From contig JAGLQQ010000146.1 in the NCBI GenBank assembly GCA_023136735.1, forward strand, positions 1 to 5,466: DNA of 5,466 nucleotides. The letters run 5' to 3'. Within the stretch, counting starts at the first letter, position 1. Each line of letters begins with the position of its first letter. The notes beneath the pieces are model-generated. The model had not been told where the DNA came from. It ran no database searches and worked only from the letters and a program-made list of their open reading frames with translations. The translations under genes were made by a program, and so were the position numbers. This DNA comes from Candidatus Omnitrophota bacterium (GTDB taxonomy: Bacteria; Omnitrophota; Gorgyraeia; B26-G9). Positions 1 to 5,466 of the stretch are shown here, one piece after another.

Positions 1-596
1 AGATCAGATCTTTCCAAAAAGGAATCCTGTCTAGCCATCGCGTCAAATTGCGCTTTATTACCAAGTTTAATAGTTTCTTCAGGTTTTATTTGATCTAATG
101 CTTTAAGCAGCGCCGTATCATCCTGTCCAAAAACAAGTAATTGATTTTCCTGATTAGCAAGGTCAACTAAAACAACAGCTATTGTTTTTTTTCTGCGTCC
201 ACCGCCAATACCCATTTTCTGAAATTCAAAGCCATTTTGATCTATGGCAGTTATATGCAAACGCGTAACGCGTCCAGACAGATAAGGAGGTACTCTGAAG
301 CTATTTTTCCCGATTTTAAAATTAGTTGTCTTCTTATTGATTATTGTTCCGTTTTCATTAATATCTAAATCGCTTATCAGTCCTTCAGGAAGAACAACCC
401 CCTCCCCCAGAAATCTTTTCCGCGTGTAAATACTATATGAGAGCTTAAAAACATTATGATCAATAGCAATCTGAGGACTTAGAGTGCTCTTAATAGCTTT
501 ATTTTCTTTTGCCAGTTCAAGCCCGCCTGCTGAGGCAGCATTCATCACTAAAAACGCCTGAATTAAAATCAATATTATTATTTTAAAGTATTTCAT
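1..596 (-). CDS. Exported protein of unknown function, N-terminal 198 residues (3' end cut by window edge)
   Basis: This frame runs from ATG at 596-594 without a stop to the left edge, giving 198 complete codons. The start is supported by an AGGA six bases upstream and by the signal peptide that begins at once: MKYFK, a hydrophobic core with LIQAFL at 11-16, and an ASA cleavage site after residue 23, with no lipobox cysteine. TLSP follows at 38-41. The rest reads as a mixed, beta-rich domain with a glycine-basic stretch, IGGGRRKKT, at about 128-136, and then a hydrophobic strand (IAVVLVDL). I recognise no family or catalytic motif. The signal peptide and TLSP closely match those of the large gene upstream on the same strand, so both proteins probably go to the same place. 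The 380-base gap and an apparent promoter argue for separate transcription. Periplasmic or envelope location is inferred; function is unknown. Confidence 0.88.
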   Translation of the reverse strand, partial: MKYFKIIILILIQAFLVMNAASAGGLELAKENKAIKSTLSPQIAIDHNVFKLSYSIYTRKRFLGEGVVLPEGLISDLDINENGTIINKKTTNFKIGKNSFRVPPYLSGRVTRLHITAIDQNGFEFQKMGIGGGRRKKTIAVVLVDLANQENQLLVFGQDDTALLKALDQIKPEETIKLGNKAQFDAMARQDSFLERSD

Positions 597-602
597 AACT
601 AA

Positions 603-606
603 TCCT
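603..606 (-). promoter_or_regulatory. Shine-Dalgarno sequence of the left gene
   Basis: The minus strand reads AGGA six bases before the ATG at 596-594. It is a short but well-placed ribosome binding site, and it supports the ATG over later in-frame starts, which would remove the signal peptide. Confidence 0.55.
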
Positions 607-657
607 AACAAAACAAAAATGTTAGATCCTGTTTAAGTGTATAAAAAAAGGTTATAA

Positions 658-686
658 AGTATACCATATAGGTTAGGATTTTACAA
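658..686 (-). promoter_or_regulatory. Sigma70-like promoter for the left exported-protein gene
   Basis: Read on the minus strand, TTGTAA (686-681, four of six matches to TTGACA) and TATACT (663-658, five of six matches to TATAAT) are separated by exactly 17 bases. Transcription would start near 650, leaving a leader of roughly 55 bases before the ATG at 596. AT-rich DNA produces such matches by chance, but the spacing, strength and position directly upstream of a gene make this a reasonable call. Confidence 0.55.
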
Positions 687-779
687 GAAAACGAGGAGAT
701 TTTTCTGAGAGCTTAAAAAACGCATAACTCTTTTTATAGTAATATGTTAAGTTTAATTAATTTTATTCTGTTAATGAAC

Positions 780-803
780 TACCCCGCAGCAAGCTACGGG
801 GTA
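780..803. repeat. REP-like hairpin, copy 1
   Basis: TACCCCG (780-786) pairs perfectly with CGGGGTA (797-803). After a C/A mismatch, AG pairs with CT around a CAAG loop. The GC-rich arms stand out against the AT-rich gap. No run of T follows on either strand, so it is not a typical intrinsic terminator, although it could still stabilise a 3' end of the large gene's transcript. A second related hairpin lies about 100 bases away. Confidence 0.65.
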
Positions 804-881
804 TTCCCACAAACCAACTCTAACTACAATTCATATTTATACAGCACCATTTACTCTTTCTATAATCCCTTTTAAACGGAA

Positions 882-897
882 CCGCGGCAAGCCGCGG
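882..897. repeat. REP-like hairpin, copy 2
   Basis: CCGCGG (882-887) pairs with CCGCGG (892-897) around the same CAAG loop as copy 1. Aligned over 22 bases (784-805 against 882-903) the two copies match at 18, both continuing with GGGG and ATT. The A788-T795 pair of copy 1 is replaced by G886-C893 here, so the stem is kept by a paired change. No T-run follows, so a REP-type element fits better than an intrinsic terminator. It lies about 80 bases beyond the stop of the large gene. Confidence 0.65.
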
Positions 898-924
898 GGA
901 ATTAACCATCTGAGATTAATATCC

Positions 925-946
925 ATTTGTGTGCAATTCGTGTCTA
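925..946. repeat. Imperfect 11-base tandem repeat
   Basis: ATTTGTGTGCA (925-935) is followed directly by ATTCGTGTCTA (936-946), with 8 of 11 positions identical. Similar ATTCGTGT-type units occur dispersed between genes in various environmental bacterial genomes, as far as I recall, but two units alone are weak evidence. Confidence 0.3.
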
Positions 947-976
947 TTGCTAAACGTTATCCGCTTTGCGCTGTTT

Positions 977-3900
977 TTATATTGCCTGTTCAATAAAGAT
1001 TAGTTCAAAAGTCATGTCATGTTTTGGCCGAACTGAGACTCTCCCCTGCGATTTCGACCGAGCTGCCTTAAATTCCTTATTTTTTTCTTTTCTTGCTTTA
1101 ATAATAATATCTAATTCATGCTGTAAATTACTGTTAGCGTTATAAAGCTTTTTAAGCGCGCTTGAAGGAATACGCGCTACTTTAACCTTCCCGCTTTGCA
1201 GCGGAACTCTGACAGTAGCAGTTCTAGGGGATTTTTCTATGATAGCGATCTCTCCAAACACGCTGCCCGCCTTAAGAGTGGCCACATGATAACCACTTTT
1301 ATAAATCTCGAGCTTACCGGATAAAAGAATAAACATCCCGTCTTTTTTCGCTACAGGATCAGCTAGTTCTCCTTCTTTTAATATTTCATCATCGTTATAA
1401 TAGCTAAACAATTCAATCGTTTCTTTTTCTTTATCTAAAAGCTTTCCGATGCCTTCACCTAAAAGCTCATTTTTCTCTTGCTCATTTAAAAATCCCCAAA
1501 TATCTGTTTTCTCCAATGCCCTTATTAAATCAAGCTCTGCTGTTTCCGGAGCTTGACTCTTGTTAGCTGTTTCCATGAATGCTTCTATCTCCCCTAATAA
1601 TATATTCGAGAATCTCCTGCCATCAGGGTTAAATACAGCAACCTCTTCAACCAAAGCTATAATATCTTTTAAATCTTTTACTTCTTTAAGATCATCCAAA
1701 TCAATAATTTGATTACCTTGTTCATCAACCCCTGATCTTATAAAGGCACCTTCTTTTTTTAACCGCGCTGATGCTTGAAGCATTGCTTGTCTTCCGGAGA
1801 TCAATGATTCCCGCTCTTTACCTTTATCTATTTTTTTCTGATGCTCTAGATCCAAAATTCTTTGTAGTCCTAAATCCGGACATATATTATCTTCTAAGTA
1901 ATAAATTAGTCGCTGTTTTTCAGCAAAGAATTTATGAAATCCTTCCATAGCTTCCGCCAAACCCAAATCCGTCTCTGCCGCGGGGCTTGTCTGGTCTCCT
2001 CGATTTCTATCATAAATAAATTCCTCATTAAGAAGAATCCAGTCAACTAAAGATTCTCTAGCTAAGTGTCTTCCCTCCACTTTATCAAATTCCGCCTGAG
2101 ACCAAAGATCAGCTACAGCCAGCACCTTCCCTCCCCAAATTGTATCCAGAATTAAATTCCTGTCAGCTTCTTTTGACAAATTCGCATGTGGAAAATTTTC
2201 TTTCACATAATCTTCAAGTATTGCCATATCATCAAGTTCCTGCCCATAGTTTAATTTTTCAAGCATTTTATAAACAACATTATCCCTCCCTCTTACTTCA
2301 TCTGCTACAGCATCTCCTATGCGCATTATAGTTTTATCAATCATATATAAAATCGCTCTAATTTCAAGAGAGGAAAAAACTCCAGGATGCTTTTTTGCAA
2401 ATTCCAAAACCTTTTTCTTGCTTCTTTCTTCATGCCCTATCCTCACAAATTCCCCCTTTTCGTCAAAATACCCCAGATCATGCACAAACGCAGCAAATCG
2501 AAAAAGCGTGAATGAAAGTTTTCTGTTTCGCAGCGGAAGAAATTCAAAAAGCGCGTCAATAAATCCGAGCATCTTATTTACATGCCCTTCATTATGATAT
2601 AAGATGACTTTTCTTAAGGCAGACTCAACCATTGTTTTCAAAGTGAGTGCCCGGCCTAATTCAAGACGAGGATCATGCCTGTAACGTTTTAAAGTTTGCC
2701 CGGCTCGCTCCTCATGCTTTTCTTTCAATATTTCTTGAATATGTGTTATTTCTTTTTCAGCTAGTTTTTCAACTTTTAAAATATCCAGTTCGTTCACTGC
2801 CAGTGAATCAAGGGCATAAACGCTTTGATATTTAACAGCATCGCCTATATCCGTAACCTCTAAAGCCCGTTTAAATGATAGTCTGGGGATTGGAGTATTT
2901 TTACCAAACGTTACCGCATATAATAACACCTCTTTATTCGATAAATCGCGCTTATAAATAACTCTGCTGATAACTTCCAGCATCGGTAATTTAAAATCAT
3001 AGGATTCCTCTTGATTATCTTCAACACTAAGGAGGCCAAAATCCGAAACAAAAGCTATGCCGTCTTCAGTTAAAAGCCTTTGAATCTCACGCAAAGAAGC
3101 TACTTTATCTTTGAAATACGGAGCGACAACATCTCCTACGATTACAATAGAAGCCTTTCCAGAAGCAATACCTAATCCTTGATCCATATCGGAAACAACA
3201 GTATTACTAGCAAAAGCCCCTACCCCTAGTGCTTCTATCGCGACAGATACTAGCCTGAATTTATTTTCTCCAAAGGAATTAAGATATTGTTCTAACTGTA
3301 TATCCTGAACTCTTCCTCCTCCAATAATAACCACATTAATCGGCTCAGTTTGATCAGGATATTTTTCTATTAATTCTTTAATTCTTTCTGTTATTTTACC
3401 TTGAAATATATCTTCGTCTAGTCCAGAAAAGTCTCTGGAGACAACATCTTCTCCTCCATAATTATGTTCCGGCACAACATCTGAATCTCCATATGTTCTC
3501 CATAATCCCGTAGCATCCTGAATCAAAATTGTACCCTGATCACCATTTGCTTCGTCTGCCTTAAGACGTTCTACGCCTTCATCTAACTCTGTTAAAGCTT
3601 TCGCGTGAGCAAGCTGATTTCGCATATCTTCTATATCACTAAAATCAACTCGAAACCTATTTATAGCTAATGTTGCCCCCACTCTCACCCCAATGCCAAA
3701 TTCCATCTGAATATAACGCTTGATATACTTCAGCAATCGAGCAAGTTCATCCTCTTCAATTTTTCCTTCATTAATAATTAAAGTGAATTCATCCCCGCCC
3801 ATTAATTCAACAACATTTGAAGATTCCAGTTTTAGTTTTTCAACAAGGATATTTTTAGTAAAAGACATAACTTTTTGCAGCCTTATTGTTACCTCATCCG

Positions 3901-5466
3901 CGGCAGATCTCCATAAACGCTGAACTTCCATCACATTGTCTGTTTTAATTGCTCTGCTGATTAACTGTAATTCCACCTCAAACGATTTCAAGTTCATAAG
4001 GCCCATGTTTTTGATATCTAATGTTATCGCAACCGGCCTTTTCATTTTAGGAGCTTTACCATGAAAAACAAAAGCCGAACTAAAAGACGGCTCTTTTACC
4101 TCCTGAGAGATAATATAATAGGCTTTATTAAACAAACCAATCATGTTTTCATCCAGCACTATCGTATCTATTGCCTCATTACTACTGAGAATGCCCTTTA
4201 ATCCTTTAATAATATTTGCTATTTCTTCTGACCTTTCTTTTGCCTTAGAAGAATCAACTTGCCATTTTTTAATATAATCCTGAAGGCGCAAATAAGAAAA
4301 ATATTCCTGAGCTTTCTTGAAATTATTCTCATTATCAACAAAATATAACTTTAAAGCATCTGATAATTCATCCCACTGCTTGTTTTTACGCAGCGCATCT
4401 GATATTTCCTGCCTTAAAAAGTAAATATCTTTATTAATATCATCTTGCTGGAAAACTGATGTACCACGCATCAGTTCATTACGTAATCTATCGACTTTAT
4501 TTATAGTTTCTTTATAAGCTTTCATTGTAAACGAAATATCGCTTCCAAAACTAATAGCCTGATGCGCGTTTATATCCGCGCGAAGCCTGGCTTCATCGCT
4601 TGCTTGATCGATTTCACCGCTAATCCCCATGTTTATGGCATAAACTATTTTTTCTTGCTTATCTATTTTTCCGGCACTTGTTTTAAATTTTTCCCGATAT
4701 AATGGCTGTTGTCTGATAACTTGATCAATTTCGTTTATCAAGTCCTGCCGAATTTCACTTAATATTTCTTTTAAAATCGGTAGTTCTATTTGCAAGCTTT
4801 GTTTAATTAAATATACGTCCTCCTTATAGGTACTATAAACATGCCCTTCCTCGCCTTTAATGAGGTCTTTTTCCAGCATTTTTTTATACAATATCTTTGA
4901 ACGCAGTTGAATTAACTGCGTATTTAACTCATAACCAAAAATGTCATTTAAATCCTTAATGCCAAAACCTTCCCTTGATATGCCGGGAACTTCAAAGACA
5001 ACAAATCGATCCCCTATTTCCCCCTTGCTTACTATCTTTCCTAAAGGATGATGAGAATAAAGCCAAGTAATAATTTTTCGTATTATCTTTTTTGAGACTG
5101 GCGCGTTTTTTAAACTTGCGATTCTCGATATATTATCAAGAGATTCTCCTTCCCGTATCCAGCGTAATATACGTCCGTGTTTTTCCCGCAAATTCTCATC
5201 CCGCCAATATTTAATTCCTTTATACAAAGAAGTTTCAATGTCTGAATATGGCTTTTCCGCGGAAGGCAAAAGTGAGAATATTTTTTGTAAGGAACTATCA
5301 TTTAATGATACAGACGGCGATAATGTTTCATTAGCAACAACGTAGTTTTCATCACCTTTAAATAAATTACCGTCGGCCCAGGCAAAATCAAACAGCAGAA
5401 AAGCCTGAATCAGCGTTAAAGAGATGATTTTAAATATTAGCCTGAATTTTGATTTTTTATAATTCA
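977..5466 (-). CDS. Giant exported multidomain protein: GGDEF, Rossmann/methyltransferase-like, HD hydrolase and cyclic-nucleotide-binding domains (5' end cut by one base)
   Basis: The frame stays open past an internal TTG at 5269 to the window edge, where TG (5466-5465) is probably the rest of an ATG. Numbering from there gives 1496 residues. Residues 1-31 form a signal peptide (lysine-rich start, hydrophobic core, AWA cleavage site), then TLSP at 48-51. Residues 70-475 are mostly helical and unrecognised. A GGDEF palm spans about 476-638: LDIKNMGLMN holds a metal-type Asp484 and base-type Asn492, and GGDEF is intact at 557-561, but no RxxD inhibitory site precedes it. A Rossmann/SAM-methyltransferase-like fold spans about 706-856 (VVIIGGG at 712-718). 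An HD hydrolase domain spans about 946-1136: His958 and His962 in YHNEGH, His996-Asp997, His1012 and Asp1120. A helical linker follows. A cyclic-nucleotide-binding domain spans about 1351-1451, with FGEIA at 1404-1408 and PRTATV at 1414-1419. Domain folds are known families; combined function, ligand and export are inferred. No activity can be asserted. Confidence 0.93.
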   Translation of the reverse strand, partial: NYKKSKFRLIFKIISLTLIQAFLLFDFAWADGNLFKGDENYVVANETLSPSVSLNDSSLQKIFSLLPSAEKPYSDIETSLYKGIKYWRDENLREKHGRILRWIREGESLDNISRIASLKNAPVSKKIIRKIITWLYSHHPLGKIVSKGEIGDRFVVFEVPGISREGFGIKDLNDIFGYELNTQLIQLRSKILYKKMLEKDLIKGEEGHVYSTYKEDVYLIKQSLQIELPILKEILSEIRQDLINEIDQVIRQQPLYREKFKTSAGKIDKQEKIVYAINMGISGEIDQASDEARLRADINAHQAISFGSDISFTMKAYKETINKVDRLRNELMRGTSVFQQDDINKDIYFLRQEISDALRKNKQWDELSDALKLYFVDNENNFKKAQEYFSYLRLQDYIKKWQVDSSKAKERSEEIANIIKGLKGILSSNEAIDTIVLDENMIGLFNKAYYIISQEVKEPSFSSAFVFHGKAPKMKRPVAITLDIKNMGLMNLKSFEVELQLISRAIKTDNVMEVQRLWRSAADEVTIRLQKVMSFTKNILVEKLKLESSNVVELMGGDEFTLIINEGKIEEDELARLLKYIKRYIQMEFGIGVRVGATLAINRFRVDFSDIEDMRNQLAHAKALTELDEGVERLKADEANGDQGTILIQDATGLWRTYGDSDVVPEHNYGGEDVVSRDFSGLDEDIFQGKITERIKELIEKYPDQTEPINVVIIGGGRVQDIQLEQYLNSFGENKFRLVSVAIEALGVGAFASNTVVSDMDQGLGIASGKASIVIVGDVVAPYFKDKVASLREIQRLLTEDGIAFVSDFGLLSVEDNQEESYDFKLPMLEVISRVIYKRDLSNKEVLLYAVTFGKNTPIPRLSFKRALEVTDIGDAVKYQSVYALDSLAVNELDILKVEKLAEKEITHIQEILKEKHEERAGQTLKRYRHDPRLELGRALTLKTMVESALRKVILYHNEGHVNKMLGFIDALFEFLPLRNRKLSFTLFRFAAFVHDLGYFDEKGEFVRIGHEERSKKKVLEFAKKHPGVFSSLEIRAILYMIDKTIMRIGDAVADEVRGRDNVVYKMLEKLNYGQELDDMAILEDYVKENFPHANLSKEADRNLILDTIWGGKVLAVADLWSQAEFDKVEGRHLARESLVDWILLNEEFIYDRNRGDQTSPAAETDLGLAEAMEGFHKFFAEKQRLIYYLEDNICPDLGLQRILDLEHQKKIDKGKERESLISGRQAMLQASARLKKEGAFIRSGVDEQGNQIIDLDDLKEVKDLKDIIALVEEVAVFNPDGRRFSNILLGEIEAFMETANKSQAPETAELDLIRALEKTDIWGFLNEQEKNELLGEGIGKLLDKEKETIELFSYYNDDEILKEGELADPVAKKDGMFILLSGKLEIYKSGYHVATLKAGSVFGEIAIIEKSPRTATVRVPLQSGKVKVARIPSSALKKLYNANSNLQHELDIIIKARKEKNKEFKAARSKSQGRVSVRPKHDMTFELIFIEQAI

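Larger units (their letters stand above)
597..976. other. Intergenic region between two minus-strand genes
   Basis: This 380-base stretch has no supportable coding frame on either strand. Its right part carries the tandem repeat and the second hairpin, its middle holds the first hairpin and very AT-rich sequence (about 715-775), and its left part holds the promoter and ribosome binding site of the left gene. No tRNA, riboswitch or convincing intrinsic terminator was seen. Confidence 0.7.

Noticed and set aside
708..738. Weak GAG...CTC stem followed by TTTTTAT on the plus strand, as a terminator
   Set aside because: The stem has only a few pairs with a long loop, and there is no plus-strand gene to terminate.
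780..803. Hairpin as intrinsic terminator of the large gene
   Set aside because: On the minus strand the stem is followed by TAGTTCATTAAC-type sequence without a T-run, and it lies about 170 bases past the stop. A REP-like element fits better.
2140..2835. Several plus-strand open frames of 62-92 codons (also 3720-3923)
   Set aside because: They lie antisense to well-recognised domains of the large gene, and their serine-, leucine- and phenylalanine-rich translations are typical of shadow frames.
3554..4042. Palm domain as a Cas10-type CRISPR polymerase
   Set aside because: The GGDEF rather than GGDD motif, the lack of any CRISPR array or cas gene in the window and the signal peptide do not support it. 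A distant structural relation through the common palm fold remains possible.
5267..5269. TTG as the start of the large protein
   Set aside because: The frame remains open upstream and encodes a convincing signal peptide and a TLSP motif shared with the neighbouring gene, so the real start is at the window edge.
5110..5301. Minus-strand 63-codon open frame overlapping the 5' part of the large gene
   Set aside because: It lies inside the large gene in another frame, and its translation shows no domain or plausible start signal.

Overview
The window is AT-rich and carries two genes on the minus strand, separated by about 380 bases without a gene. Both proteins begin with a Sec-type signal peptide of nearly the same sequence, followed by a TLSP motif. 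Very large, signal-peptide-bearing, multidomain proteins of unclear function, in a low-GC background with REP-like hairpins between genes, suggest an uncultured bacterium of the Omnitrophota (OP3) type. That assignment is inference from general style; there is no marker gene in the window.

Right and centre (977-5466, minus): one very large gene whose start codon is cut by the right edge, with only its TG inside the window. The inferred protein is 1496 residues: signal peptide, about 400 residues of helical unrecognised sequence, a GGDEF-type nucleotide-cyclase palm with an intact GGDEF motif, a Rossmann/methyltransferase-like domain, an HD phosphohydrolase domain with a YHNxxH motif, a helical linker, and a C-terminal cyclic-nucleotide-binding (CAP/PKA-type) domain. 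A possible maker, a possible destroyer and a possible receptor of a (cyclic) nucleotide therefore lie in one chain, and that chain seems to be addressed to the cell envelope. This is the main point of interest in the window.

Middle-left (597-976): a gap with two related GC-rich hairpins (REP-like), an imperfect 11-base tandem repeat, and a good sigma70-like promoter with a Shine-Dalgarno sequence for the left gene.

Left (1-596, minus): the first 198 codons of a second exported protein of unknown function, cut by the left edge. It is downstream of the large gene on the same strand but appears to have its own promoter, so the two are neighbours with related N-termini rather than a tight operon. 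All other open frames are shadows of the large gene.
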